Source: Albifimbria verrucaria
Taxonomy: Eukaryota; Ascomycota; Sordariomycetes; Hypocreales; Stachybotryaceae
Direction of reading: 5' to 3'
Assembly (NCBI GenBank): GCA_020081605.1
Contig: JAHREC010000009.1
Span: 3,534,001 to 3,598,000 of the forward strand
DNA: 64,000 nucleotides
Both the position numbers and the translations under genes were made by a program. How positions within the stretch are numbered: the stretch's first letter is position 1; each line of letters starts with the position of its first letter. Shown piece after piece: positions 22,543 through 35,033 of the stretch. Under the pieces are notes generated by a model that searched no databases, was not told the origin of the DNA, and was given only the letters and a program-made list of their open reading frames with translations.

Positions 22543-25500
22543 CTACACCCTAACACTCTCTGGTGGCCCTTGTGCGGAAGTCCTGAGCCCGCCAACGTCC
22601 AGGACAAGTTTCTGAATCACCACGCCCGGCTCCAATAGCCACAGATTCAGGGTATGAGCTCCAGCCGGAATCGGAACTGTGGATTTGGAAGCCCATCCTC
22701 CAGCAATTGTACTCTCTGTGTGACCAGTCGGCAGACTACCCATTGCGTGCGTCGGCACAGGCTGGACAGTGGTTTCTACTCCATTGTCAATTGCAAAGGC
22801 ATACCTTAGTGGACGGCTGGGGTCATGATTGATGGAGGTTCCAAGGTGAACAGTTAGCTGCGCCTGTGTCGCCGTACTGAATGTGTAGAACGAATATGAA
22901 ACCTTAGGTCCAGTGCTGGGTGATTGCGGGCCTGATGTTACAGGCCATATCTTTAAACCTGCTCGCGTGCGGCCGTAGCCAGGCAGAACCATATAAGAGA
23001 GACCGTTCTTGGTCTCAGTGGTGGTATAGTGATCTACTTCCATAGATACAACACCGCCGGATTCAACGAATCCTTTGAACCCTGATGGAACGGAGCGTTT
23101 TTCTAGTGGCAAAGTGAGGACGACGCTTTCTGTGCTCCCCGAATCAGTTCGCTTAATGGTTATTTGGGTGGTACTGCGACCGTTCGGAGCAGACTTCCAG
23201 TCCACGGATATCAAGCTGCGAATATCGGACGGACCACCTGGCGCCTTGATATTGCCTGTAGCCTGGCTCAGTTTCACATAAGATGTATTAGATGTGATCG
23301 AGTAGGAGAATGTTCCGTTCTTCCGTGCGAAGACCTCGACCCAGCGCTTGTCCGCTTGAGGTGCGTAGGAGTCCATGGACAAAAGCTGAGTGTTGCTTGA
23401 CGTGCCTCCTGGAGTATATACACGGCCCCCAGATGCAGCGACACCTATAATTGAGCCCGTATTCGAGTTGAGATACGTCACACTCGGCATGATGTTGTTT
23501 GGCGGGTCACTCCAAGTGGTGTATCCAATGTGAGGCTGGATGACCATGCCATACCATTTACCATTCTGAATACTGTGATAACGGTCCGTGATGCGCTTAT
23601 CTTCGGCAAAGAGTGACTGAACACTATTTGCAGCTGTATTCGTGCTCACTCTGCGCTCCGAGTTATATTGTCTGTTCACAGCGGCCTTGATATACAGATC
23701 AATCACCGTCTTGCCTGCCAACACTGGGTGCAGCACCATCTCAAAGAAAGGTATCTGATACTCTGGGGAAAGACTGTCATGTAGTGCTTGTGTCTTCGCC
23801 AAGAGGTCCACCCACTCCCGAAGAATCACCTCAGTCTCATCGTAGTTCACTGTGCTCCAGGCAAAGGGCGAGTTGCTGAGAAGTTCGTACTTTCGGCGTA
23901 CCGTCAAAATACCATATTGTGTAAGGACATCTGCCGTTCCAGACGCAACAGCTTCCGTGAATGTTTTAGCAGCCCAGTCTCGCAGCCATTTGTAGACCGT
24001 GTCAGGAGTCTTGTGCTTGGAATAGTCATAAGCCATATCTAGGAAATGGGTGGTTGGTATTTCCTAGGCAAAACAGAATGATCAGCAATTGGTCACAGAG
24101 AGCGCTGTCTGTCTTACCAGGGGTTTGATGTCTCCAATGTTGGTGATCCAGACTCGATTTGTGCCTCGTTCAAATGCAAGCTGCATCTGTTCCCAAGTCT
24201 TGATCATCTGGATGGTATTGATCCATTTGTAACACCTGATGCCTCCATTAAAGTCGAAGTGGAAATACATGCCATGCCCACCACCGTGGTTTGTTTCATT
24301 GGTACCGGGGATTCGTAGAATATTCCCATAGTTGTCATCGGACCAGAGCAATGTTACCTCGTCAGGCACTTTCATGCCGCCTTGGTAATACTTGCCAACT
24401 TCCTGTAGTTTAGGTAAGCTTGGGCTACTTGTATTCTTTATGTGTAATTTGTTGGAATATACCCACTGTGTACAAGACCCAGGCCTGGGGACTTCGTAGA
24501 GGTTAGTGGCGTTGAGTTCTTCCCGAAGAATCTGCTGCTGAAACGCTACAATCTTTTCCAATGTCTGGGGCGTAAGATTTGGGTTGGCTGCATCCCTGAG
24601 CCTCGCATGCCGACTGTATACATGGTTTCCTTGTTGGACCCTCGTCGGACACCCTCACGCATGAACTGCTGAACGTTGGCCTGGTTGGTGTCCCAGTCCC
24701 ACTTTCCTTCCATGAATGTGTTCTGTTCCTTTTCGGACCTAGCCATTGGCTCGTGGTGGCTTGTCCCCATGACTATACCGTAGTCATCTGAGATCTGACC
24801 GGCATTGCTGGTGTCGAGGTAGAACATCTTCCCCACATAGCTGGCCACATGTAGTTGGCCTTGAGGCGTAGCAAGAGTTCGAATACCAAACCGTAAAACT
24901 CATCACCTAGACGACTGCCGTAAGGGCCTTCAGGCATGAATTTGGTCGACCAGGCGAGCAGTGAAGGGTTCTCGTTGTTGATAAAGATGCCCCTCCATTT
25001 GACGGACGGCGATCCTTGAATCTTGCGAGCATTGGCCACTGCCCAAACAGAGGTCTTGGTCTTGATGGGTACATCGGCCCAATAGTACCAAGGGAGACAC
25101 CCATAGTCTCTGAGAGGTAAAATAATCCCCATATGACGGCTCGGCGATCGCTGCCAGCGACAACCAGAGCTTTGTCAATGCCTGACACAGGATTCTGGAC
25201 AACTTGAATGATATAACTTTCCCATTTCCCTTTGATGGCGGAGACATCAAGTTCAGATTGCTTGATCAAATCATCGATGATGGAAGATTGACCGATGGTT
25301 CCTGCAATAATGACAGGCTTTCCATTGACACTGCTGATATCAGAAGTTGTAGTACCATTTGTGCCTACAACCCTGCCAAAGTCGCGAGCTACATCCTTTG
25401 CCGTGCGCTGTACGGCTTTGGCATCGCCATTGTCCACCCATATCACGGGTGCAGTGCCGGAATTAGCAAGAAGGTATTCGCCATTCCCACCAGCCCCATT

Positions 25501-25572
25501 GAAGCTCAATATGTCTTGAGCACTTGCGAAAGAAACCAGTCCGAGACCGGCGACAAGCTTGGCCCACCGCAT
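22543..25572 (-). CDS. Secreted GH115 xylan alpha-1,2-glucuronosidase
   Basis: The start MRWAKLVAGLGLVSFASAQ is a clear signal peptide. The protein, near 990 residues, follows family GH115: an N-terminal domain (KPVIIAGTIGQS), then the catalytic core (PWYYWADVP, KWRGIFINNENPSL, LKANYMWPAMWG, VPDEVTLLWSDDNYGN, HGMYFHFDFNG) and a long C-terminal beta-rich domain (SYMVLPGYGRTRAGLKIWPV). GH115 enzymes remove 4-O-methyl-glucuronic acid or glucuronic acid from xylan. Introns are 24064-24117 and 24403-24466. Four frame slips near 25089, 24840, 24590 and 24490 each fit one missing base in a C or G run, and conserved text continues across each. It is probably induced on plant biomass. The start at 25572 is chosen by the signal peptide. 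Confidence 0.9.
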
Positions 25573-26903
25573 GCTGTTACTTTCTTTGAGTAAATCCGAC
25601 CCAATTGAAAGGCATGCGTACAAATCAAACTATTAAGGCATTGAGCCGAGGATTCGGGCTCTTTTATACTCCTGAGACAGACTGATACATGCTATTACGA
25701 GCATAGTCATATTCTATCGCTGCTATGAATTCAGCTTCAGCTCGTCTAGTAAGTCCAAATCTCCATACAAACCTTGATAGCGATTGGGTTAACAGTTCAA
25801 GGATGAGGAGGCCCGTTTCTGCACTAACGTACCATCCGAAATAGCCGTACGAAGCACCGCTTATCTGATTTGTGGAATGGACCAGGCTTTCTTAACCTTG
25901 ACGCAGTGGGATCGGAACATGCCGAGCTAGGTGTAAGTAGGATGTCATCCTTTACACGTAGGTGACGGAAATAGGTTATGATAGTAACAGAGGGTTCCAT
26001 CGATGTAGCAGATTCTCCATAGATTGAAGGAAGCGAGCTAGTGTCCACCCCTACGTCCTGCAACGCCACTCGGAACATTTACAGCTGCATCGAAAAAGGG
26101 CGGGAATAAAAAGTCCTTGGCTGGCTGATAAATCTTGAATTTATGATTGGTAGACTACTAAGCGTCTGTTTTCCTTCGGCTGCTCAGCACGCTATCTAGC
26201 ATACAATCCATCGAGGTATGAGAGACCCGAATGCCCTGCACCAAGGAATGGAGAGGCAGCTGAAGTAAAAATGTTTATCTACTCAAGAAGCATACATTAG
26301 GTAGAGTTAGATTGTGTATCATGCAAATGGTTGGTACCTGTTCAAGGCAATTCGCCGTGCTGGAGAATCTGGAGAATCCTCCGCTCCTCTTGTCATGGCA
26401 TCGCCATCGAAACCGATTTGAATTTTTGTAAGATCTGAGTAAGTTGTACCGGTAATGGAATGTTACCACAAGGGAAACGAAGTAACGTCAAGGCCATTGG
26501 TCCGCTTGCATCCTCACAAATCTCCAATATCCCCGGCGCGGCTGCGGGGCTCCGTTCGTCATATCGGGCTGTGGGTCTCTAAAGCCGATCAACCGGCCCC
26601 ACATGGGTGTGTCTTGTCTAGTTCGCTGCATCGGCCACCACGTTGAACACAAACGAGATTCAGAAGGGCTTGAGGTCAGGAGATAGTGCCTGATACAATG
26701 GCAGAGACTCAAGCAGCTGATAGTGCCTTATTTGAGGTTACATCTAGACCAACTGAAGATGGAAAATATGCTGCTATACCTATCCACACCAGTCACCATG
26801 CGTGCCTCCCTCATACGCAATAGTCTACCACACTTCGACTTTTATCTATTGACTACTCCATTTATGTTATTGCTCCTCATTTTGAGAATTGTGTTATGTC
26901 AAG
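25573..26903. other. Intergenic region
   Basis: This holds the promoter of the GH115 gene (first several hundred bases) and the 3' flank of the GNAT gene. Short open frames at 25824-26078, 26275-26469 and 26455-26712 show no domain. I see no repeat. Confidence 0.5.
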
Positions 26904-27646
26904 TCATTGGTAGTTTTTGGGAAATCCTTTCTCTTCCCACTCCGCAAAGGACATGCCCTTTGCCGCGCTGGGCATCCGCACAAAGAGCGGCACCTCAGTA
27001 TCCTCCGCATCGCCAGTCACCTCTGCCTTGTGAATGAGTTTCACGTGCGTCAGTCTTTCGAAACCCATACGCTCATATAGCGCACTTCCTGCTTGTGATG
27101 ATTCTGTATATACAGGAATCTCCAGTTGCTCCCCAGCGTCCACCCCCACTGTACTAGCAGCGACCCGATGCCGCGCCGTTGTTGGTTGGGGTCTACGGCA
27201 ACCGCTGAAAGATCTATCCATAGTCAGTAACGCGCAATTTATGAGCTTCTCCAGATCCATTGACTTACAGATATGTTGGCGCTTCCCAAAAGTCTCTCTC
27301 GCAAATCCCACATCGGTCCAAGAACCGCCTCACATCTTTCTTTGTCTTTGCCCTCTAGCCAGGGAATGCCAGCGGGCTTTTCATATCCTTCCTCGCCGTT
27401 TGGTTTCCAGAAGACCTCCCAGCTGGCCATACCGACAATTTTTCCAGTCTCCAAGTCGACACATTTGAAGTGATGACCATTTTTGTCATGGTTCCACCAC
27501 TCTATTGTGCCCTTGCGGTGCGCCTCACGGTCCACACCACCAGGGTAGAGGAATCGCATGAGCGGCTCATCTTTGAAAGCATCAAACTGTACTCTGTAAA
27601 CCTCTTCTACGTCAGGCACGAGTGCCGGAAGCACAGCTAGGGGCAT
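26904..27646 (-). CDS. GNAT-family N-acetyltransferase
   Basis: This is a small acetyl-CoA-dependent acetyltransferase of about 225-230 residues. The N-terminus MPLAVLPALVPDVEEVYRVQ resembles many fungal GNATs. The core acetyl-CoA motif V-x-P-x-x-R/Q-x-x-G-x-G/A is readable after the intron (DPNQQRRGIGSLLVQWG), followed by IPVYTESSQAGSALYERMGF. One intron ends at CTTTCAG near 27211. The frame slips near 27300 and in the G run near 27145. The substrate is unknown; relatives act on small amines or protein N-termini. The neighbours give no functional hint. Confidence 0.8.
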
Positions 27647-29085
27647 GGTCTCGTAAGGGGTGGTGCAACAGTAGGAAGAAGTCCAAGGTGAAGCTGGTCT
27701 TCAAGCTGTTTAGTAGAGAGGTATAGTATGGAGTGGAATTAACCCAAGAAAGCGTCGCATGGGGCAGTACCACTCTTTATCCAACCTGGTGATTGCGTCT
27801 CCTCATCCCCATGACGATGTCATCCAAAACGAGGCTAATGCTAAAGAACGGGCCTCAACCTAACCTATCCACAGTGGACCCGTTGCGGAATCTGAATAAC
27901 TAGGAGATATTATAAGTCAAGCTAAGTATAGTTGGCAAGACCAGTTAGAGTAAGTTATATCTTGTCGCTCTTCTCAATCTGGTATATTAGGGTCCCAGCT
28001 GCTTGGTTCCAAATGTTTACCCTATTGATGGGAATTTGGCAGCACTTTTGTTCAATGGGCCCAGTCCCTTGACCTTGCTGAACAGGCCCATATAGCTAGT
28101 GTACAGTAAAGCGGATCATACTTGCAGATCCCTCCCTTGCACACGCAACTTGAGGCATTTTGGGCTTGGACATGTTGAACTCCATAACAATTCATTCCCA
28201 GTCTATCTTGACTAGCCAGCCTATATGTTTGAAAGCTAAAGACTTACAAATTAGTATCGAAGGAGACACATATAGCGAGGACTCAAGGTCAGTAAATTTG
28301 GAGCTATTCGAGCTATGCTGCCGTTCCCAAAGAATACTTCCGGCAGAGTTGTGGATGCCGGCCCAGTTTTTATCGATCTGATAAGATCTCGCCATCCAGA
28401 AACGGTTTGCTATTCGTCAACAACTGCCGAAAGTTTAAGCTCGAAACTCAGTAGCGGTCAAGGGGCTGTCTTGGCATATTCGCTTGCAATTTTCACTCCG
28501 TTTTCCTGCAAGAGAGCAGCCAGTTGACGACAGCACTGCGGTCTCGGACCGGCCATTCGACCGTAATTACACGATATGACGGTTTCCGTGAAGGCTGCGG
28601 GATAGGGTGCAGCCCAGGGTACTTGTACGGAGCCCGAGGGCAGAGATTTGGCATCCTGTGGTACGAATAGTAGTTAATATTAATAGAGACATTGATAGGA
28701 TAGAATGAACACAATGTTCAATATGTCTCAAAATAGTCGGGTAGTCAAATAAATTCATGGACGATTGGCCAGATTGGTTATGGTATGATGATGACGGTAA
28801 AACACGATATGGAAACATCTGTAACAACGCCGCTCAATACGAGTTGGGGTCATACGGCGTTGATCATGAACAAGGCCCAGTACATGAGCTCCTATAGGCT
28901 TTTCTTTGAGTTATAATCTTGGAGTCTTGTCCTTGTCTGTACTCCTTGAAGCTTACCACAACTGATTCCTTTATACAGACCATGAACGAAGATATCCGAA
29001 ACTAACCACCAACTGCGCGCCACGGTTTCCTTGCTCTTATATGTAAAGTGCCTTAATGTTATGAGAAGGTGTATAGTTCAGTCAC
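27647..29085. other. Intergenic region
   Basis: No supportable gene is found in 1.4 kb. Short open frames on both strands lack domains. The promoter of the GNAT gene lies at the left; the 3' flank of the CorA-like gene lies at the right. Confidence 0.5.
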
Positions 29086-30994
29086 TCAGTTGGTATGGCC
29101 GCTTGACTGTCGCTCCAGACAGATTTCATCATCACTAATGCCACCTGTTGGTCTTTGTGCCCGCCTCCGCCAGATTCTGTAAAACAAAAAGCAAGCGGCC
29201 GTTGATGGCAATGAAAGCACAAGCCAGATCCAAAACCGATCCACGTGGCCCATCCATTCATCGTCACTAAAGAATGGCATGGATAGCAGCGTCTGAGACT
29301 TTGTCAGCCTCGTTTGTGAACTGTGATATTAATGTCCAAACTCACCGCGAACGTTGCGCCTGGTAGGAAGAACATGGTGACAATGGCAATCTTGGATGGA
29401 AGTTAGCCTGAGTTCATCAGCCCGGAAACGAAGCATGGGGTTGATGCTTACCGTCTTCATCGCAATGCTGTCCTTCTTCATCTCCTTTGCGAGCTCGTGG
29501 GAATTTTCGGCCATACGCTGTGAAAGGTTGGCGTCTTCTTGCATCGCCTTGAGAATTGCTTGCATTGCTTGTCCGTTTGCCACCAGCAGACGATCGCTGC
29601 TGATTTGAACTCGATTGAACAGCTAAACGACCAAAAGGTAAGCCGGGCAGCGCGACTAGAAATGAACAAAGATAACCTACTAAGGCCAAAATGTTCTGAG
29701 TCTTCTTTTCGAGCTCTGTAGCAAACTCATAAGCTGCATCGACTTGCGAAAGAACCTGGGCATAACCACGCGTCGCCATGTCATATCCATGACGGTTACC
29801 AGAGGATATTTCGTCCTCGTGCACTAACCCGTAATCTGACGATAAGTCTTTAACAATGGCTTGCAAAGATTTCAGTTCTGACAAATATCGCTGCAAGTGT
29901 GCTGCAATCGAGTGCAATGCCCGGTTGAGTTCCGTCGATGCCTGCTCTGGTGTAATCCCCTCGCTGTCTAGCTCCACCTGCAACTTTCGCTCATAGGCAA
30001 TTAGTTGTTCGTTGACGCTGTTGAGAGAGTTTGTCCACCACCGGACAGCGCTAGTTAAGTAGACGAGGTGAATATTGTACTCTTGGCCGTACCTGTTATC
30101 TGTTTGAACATGGCGCTTTAGCACGCCAGTAATGCGTTCCTTGGGTTCGAGGGCAACCTTCGGCCATCGCCCGTGCATGAAGTCAAATGTAACGAAGGTA
30201 GATTGCTTAGAAACAGGATCCACCCGACAGAAAATGCCAATGCATGATCGACGAATATCTCGTTGTACATCGGGCAGGTAAAGCTTGTAAAAGGATTCAT
30301 TTGGTTCAAGTCATGCCCGCCAATAGACTTGGCTGAACCGTTTGACTCAACCTGAACTCGGACCGGGAGCAGGTACCAGAAGTCGAATTTGTTGGAGCCA
30401 TTAAGATACAGCTTGCGGGTGCCGCGTCCATTCGGTAGGTAGTGACGGCTCAAGGCAGAGATGAATGCGGCAGGCAGCGTCAAGTGCTTCACCAGGCTTT
30501 CAAGCGAGGCGCCAGATATCCGAAGCTTGTTCGCGTCATCGGGCACTTGATCCGATGATCTTTGGACAAGATACTTGTGAACAAAACTGGATGACAAGTC
30601 AGAGGCTGTTTGTACAGATATATATGTAAAAGTACTTGACGAACAATAAATGATAGCTCGGGGATGTGTTTTCTATGGACTATAATAACCAATGATTATG
30701 GAAATTAGCACTCTGAAACAGGCCAATATTCGTCCACGAACTGCTCTACTCACAATTGAATGCACGTCAGTCGGGCTGGTGAGAGTCGATTCTCGAATGG
30801 ATGAGTCGGATTCACAAACGATGTGGGAAATGTCTGTTGAATCCGATAACTCAGACAAACGAAACGCCTCGAGAGATCGCGCGATTGCTTTTATGTCTTC
30901 TCTGAGATGAGGTTAGCTACGCGTTTAGTTGATGTTGGCATATAAGTACAACTGACAGTTCGGGAGCGTATGTGTCATTGAACGACTGAGCCAT
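29086..30994 (-). CDS. CorA-like divalent cation transporter-family protein
   Basis: The start MAQSFNDTYAPEL is followed by a short intron, then a soluble N-terminal region, long helices (LIAYERKLQVELD, ATRGYAQVLSQVDAAYEFAT) and a C-terminal membrane hairpin. The hairpin reads TIAIVTMFFLPGATFA, then ILSMPFF or a close variant, and FWIWLVLSLPSTAACFLFY. This is the layout of fungal CorA-like proteins. The canonical GMN pore motif is not present, so Mg2+ transport is not assured. Introns are seen at about 30900-30945, 30595-30745, 29637-29693, 29390-29452 and 29292-29345. One slip near 30285 fits a missing T. It probably sits in the plasma membrane. About 460 residues. Confidence 0.78.
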
Positions 30995-31195
30995 ATCCAC
31001 CCCTGTGCGGCATCAATCCGTCTTCAATTGGGGTCTGTATTCAAAAGAAGAATCTATTTAGTACAATTGACTTTTAATCTCTACCTATAGAGCGCGATGT
31101 TTGTGCTAATGTAGGCTGTGAGCTTCGCCCACCACGTACGTTAGGGATATACTACTCAAACACACAGCCAGTCTGATGTTACATCGTGGCTGTGC

Positions 31196-32017
31196 ATGGG
31201 TCCGCCAGCGCTCGATACTGGGCATGCCACAAGGCTTTCTGAAGGATTTGACCCAATGTCCCAGGCACCCTCTCACTCGTTTTGTCCGAACAGCAACGAC
31301 AACTTTCTTTTGCCGAACCTTTGGTGCACAGTTACCCACGGGCTCGTCGAAATGACCGAAACCACGACCAGGTCTCGGAGGCGAAAACAACGGGCCCAAG
31401 GAGCTGAGCTAGATGCTTCTTGGATAGTTGGTCCTGACGTAGCCGATTCATCCGAGGACAGAATACAGACCGCGACTGGACCTTCCCCATCATCAGGAAT
31501 CGAGCCGTCTCAACCTGCAACTGATGAACATCATGCTCTGTCTATTGGGCAACAGGAACCTAGAGTCTCTCAGGTTTTGCAACCTGATGACTTAGAAAGT
31601 CTTCCAGCTCCTCCACCTTCGCAAACATCCAGCAGTCTTCGTCCCTCAAACGTCGACAACCACCTTAGTGATGTCAATTACCCCTCTAAGACGGCACTTG
31701 AAGCGTTGCCAAACCCGGAAAGACTGCACACCCAGACCAAAGCAAGAAAAAAGCGATACGCCAGTCAGCACAATGCTCATTGGGTGGAGGAAGCTAGATC
31801 ATTGCCGCCCCAGCAGCCTGTTGTTCAGCCTGGCCAAGATATCCCAGGCATGTATCAGGGGTCGCAAATCAGGCAGCCGCCCATTGGAGGCCTTCAGGCA
31901 CACCAGTCTGTTTCACCCTCTATCTTCCAATTCCAGCATTCGCCGCATAGTGCAGACGGCGGCTACGATGCTTCACCAATCGCGCCTTTAGTGAAAGGCA
32001 ACTACACGCCTCAGTGA
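31196..32017 (+). CDS. Hypothetical low-complexity protein near VWA gene
   Basis: An open frame of 273 codons lies on the plus strand without interruption. The likely start is either 31196 (MGPPALDTGH) or 31352 (MTETTTRSRRRKQR). The protein is rich in Ser, Pro and Gln and is predicted to be disordered, with a basic patch RSRRRKQR near the second start and another, KARKKRYASQ, near two thirds. No domain is recognised. It is the first of four closely packed genes; the VWA protein is encoded 670 bp downstream on the same strand. A nuclear or scaffold role is possible but unproven. Confidence 0.6.
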   Translation: MGPPALDTGHATRLSEGFDPMSQAPSHSFCPNSNDNFLLPNLWCTVTHGLVEMTETTTRSRRRKQRAQGAELDASWIVGPDVADSSEDRIQTATGPSPSSGIEPSQPATDEHHALSIGQQEPRVSQVLQPDDLESLPAPPPSQTSSSLRPSNVDNHLSDVNYPSKTALEALPNPERLHTQTKARKKRYASQHNAHWVEEARSLPPQQPVVQPGQDIPGMYQGSQIRQPPIGGLQAHQSVSPSIFQFQHSPHSADGGYDASPIAPLVKGNYTPQ

Positions 32018-32187
32018 AATCTTTTAGCAGACAGTGGAGAATCGGCGGCTCGACTTTATGTAGAGCTGCATTCTCAGGATAGTAGGATGGGTTGCGGGGA
32101 TTACAAGGCTCATTGTATTATGTTCGCAAACGACCTGAGTTATTAGTCCTTGGAGAGGCGCAGCTTCTCGGCAATTTCTTCGCTGGC

Positions 32188-32688
32188 CTAGGATATGGCT
32201 TGCGGGTCCATATAGGAGGCTGAATATGCATGTTGTGTGGCCTCGTTGGAAATGCTGTCAAAGAATGCCGCATCCTCGGGGTTATTTCTCTTCTCTGCTT
32301 TCGTCTCAATTGCTTTCCGCTGGAGAACTACACTCTAAATTTGTCATTGAACAGCATTGTAAAGTTAGCACGGCAGTTAAGGCTCTCATTGATCCGCAGA
32401 CGTAAGTGCTGATGCCATTGATTCGAGATGCCTTCGTCGCCGGACCAGCCCGAACCCACCAAGCTCACTTCCAGCTTGAGCTTACGAGGCTTGCGATATC
32501 GTGTGTATCTCTTGCCTTCGATTCAGAGTTCGAGATGTTGATGAATAACTAAAATGATCAGGTATTCGTCGGCACATACCTTCTTCGAGTTCGGCCAATT
32601 TTGACGAGCCGTCGCAATACTCGGTTTCATCCACATATGTCTCTGAAAAGCCAAGCCTTACACGCTGGGCATTGAAGCTATCGCTCAT
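32188..32688 (-). CDS. Hypothetical small protein, divergent to VWA gene
   Basis: On the minus strand, ATG at 32688 opens MSDSFNAQRVRLGFSETYVD. An intron 32516-32579 (GTATGT donor, GAAG acceptor) joins a second exon with a basic stretch KRYTRYRKPRKLKLEVS, an aromatic-rich middle and NNPEDAAFFDSISNEATQHA. One missing base near 32335 is needed to stay in frame. The frame ends at TAG (32188-32190), but coding-like text ASEEIAEKLRLSKD continues for 14 codons to a TAA at 32143, so the TAG may be a C-to-T change. No family is recognised. Its start codon overlaps that of the VWA gene on the other strand, which is unusual. Confidence 0.5.
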
Positions 32689-34995
32689 GTCCCAACCAAC
32701 AGCCGAACAGGGCAGTCGAATGACCCGGGTCCCTACTCCTCCATTGCAGCCTCCATCGTCACCACATTCGAGCCGATCCCTCGTATTGGACAAGGAAGAT
32801 GGAACAAAAGTCGGGAACATGCCTTTAGTGTTTGCTATCGATATATCCGGTAGCACAAAAGGCAGAATATTGGACCAGGAAAAGAGAGCCATTGCATTGT
32901 TAACATCTAGGCTTGAACAGCCTAAACTAAAGTCCCAAACACAAATTATACCGTGGGATGGCCGATGTCACAAAATTATATCACCGGAACAGGTTCCTTT
33001 GGTCGAATCTGGTGCTGGAACCGATCCGTCGGTTGTCCTAGAAGACCCAGCGAGCCGGAAAATTCTCCAGGAGGCTAACCTCTGGTTTCTTATGACGGAT
33101 GGCTACATAAAAACCAAGATATTCACAAGTTCGCCAATGCCATCTCCGGTGCGGGTGTCCATGGGACAGCCTCTGTCATCATTCTTTTCGGCTATCGAGT
33201 TCGATCTCCATTCGAATGCAACGTTTCTGTGGGCATGTCTGTTTTTGCCGTGGCACCAGATTGCATTTTCCTCTTTCACGACGTGAAGAGCAGCGACGTA
33301 TATGTCCTACAAGCCAAAGGGTCGTTTGCTGGCCTACTTCCGGAAGATGCAAAATTTACATCCTTCGGACCTTCTACACGATGGAGCGATCTAACGAAGA
33401 TCAATTATGATGACCTGTGTCGTGTCAAGGTTACCAGTCGGACTCATCTATCGCCAGAAACAGTGATTCTTCCCGGAGGCAAGGTCTTCGACATGACTAG
33501 CATATACAATGATTCTCTGTCAAAGGAAGAGACTATCGAGATTCTTGCAGACTACTGTGCGCTAGACGTTATTTTGCTCGCGGCAAAGACCCGGGGCAAG
33601 GATTACGCTGTAAAGTCATGGGTTGACAGCGCTCGGATGCGTTATAAGAAGCCCGAAATGGCCTTGATGAAACGTGAGGATGTTCAACATATGGCATATG
33701 ACGCTATGAATCGCCTATTGCACGAAATCATGGCACGCCTGCCGCCGAACCACGAGCCTGAAGACCTGTGGAGCTTTATTTCCCGCACGAACATCCCTGA
33801 AAGTACAGCATCCAGCACATTGACAACATTCAATACGACAAGTCTCCGGCAATCACTTCGATATGCTCATGAACGAAACTGGGCACATTTCACAGCAAAG
33901 GCTGACGCGGATTCTGAACTCTCATGCAATATTAACAGAACCCTGGAGGAGATTCTAACCACTATGAGCGTTGACGAGCACGGAGCCCTGGCTACCCCGG
34001 CTATGCTTACCCCGATGTCTTCCTTGGCTCAAAGCCATGAACTTCATGGTGTAGGCTATGAGCTACAAATGTCGGAGCCAAGAACAAGCCCGTTAAACGC
34101 TCTGCGCCGGCGACAGAATCCATTTCATCCAGAGACGTACCTGGATAGTCTTCGAAATGGAAACATGACCAAGGATCTGCTGTTTCTACCTGGATATAAA
34201 GGCGAACGAGGCGCCCGCAGGGCGAAACGCTCTGGGGCGTATTCCACATGCCCCATCTGCACACAGCCATTATCCATTCAAACACTTCTGCTTCAAGCCA
34301 GCCCCGAGGAGCCTGACACATTACATCTTCCGAAGACAGGCCAACAAGCAGGCCACAAGTTCCCGTTGGTCCTTGGCAACTATCCGGAGACAGACGTTAT
34401 ACTGCCCATTACCTGCTGCGATGCGTGTGCGTCTGTGCTGCTCGAGATGGGTCAGCTTCAAAATGGGCAGCGAGTCACCAGCGCGCTACCGCTGGTGTCA
34501 CTCAAGTATGAAAGAAACAGGAAGTTGTGGGAAGAGAAGTTGAGCGAGGTTTATGGTCATCGCTTCCATCACAGCATTGTACTCTTAGTATTCCTCTCGA
34601 CTCTGTGCACTACGATCGAGGATCTGATAGATGGCGCAATACCTCCAGGCTGCCAGAATTTGAGATCGAGCTTGGAATGGTGCTGCAAGGAAGTAATTAA
34701 GTTGCCTGGAATCACCACGGTAGCTGGTATACTACCGAGCAGAAGCCTCCTGACGGGGGCTGCCAACGACGCCATGCCGTTACAACGAGCAATTCGACTT
34801 GCTTTCTCCAGGCTCCAGTCCACAACGGAGCGAAAAGCATTACTCGCGTATCCACTTGACGGTTTCTTGGCTCTTGTGCGTCTTGCTGGGCTCATCAAGG
34901 AGTTTGAGCCCGCAGATATTGAACGGTTTGTCTGGATGCGTTTTCTGTACTACCTCTCGGAGCGGCACGTTGGCCAACAAAACAAACCAGCATAG
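32687..34995 (+). CDS. von Willebrand factor A domain protein of unknown function
   Basis: The protein has about 770 residues. Near residue 45 it begins a VWA domain: PLVFAIDISGSTKGRI supplies the MIDAS metal site D-x-S-x-S, and WFLMTDGYI is the usual later strand. The rest is a large helical region (LADYCALDVILLAAKT, AYDAMNRLLHEIMARL) followed by a possible zinc-binding module with CPICTQPLS and, about 60 residues later, CCDACASVLLEMG. The C-terminus is helical. One slip near 33110 (cataaaaacc, one A short) separates two long frames. Start choice is uncertain: 32687 overlaps a divergent start, and later in-frame methionines (MTRVPTP, MPLVFAID) are possible. VWA domains bind protein partners. 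The true function is unknown. Confidence 0.75.
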
Positions 34996-35033
34996 AAAAG
35001 ACGCAAGATTTACTTAAATGTCTGATATACGAT

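Noticed and set aside
34007..34321. Minus-strand open frame within the VWA gene
   Set aside because: It is a shadow of the long VWA frame, with no independent support.
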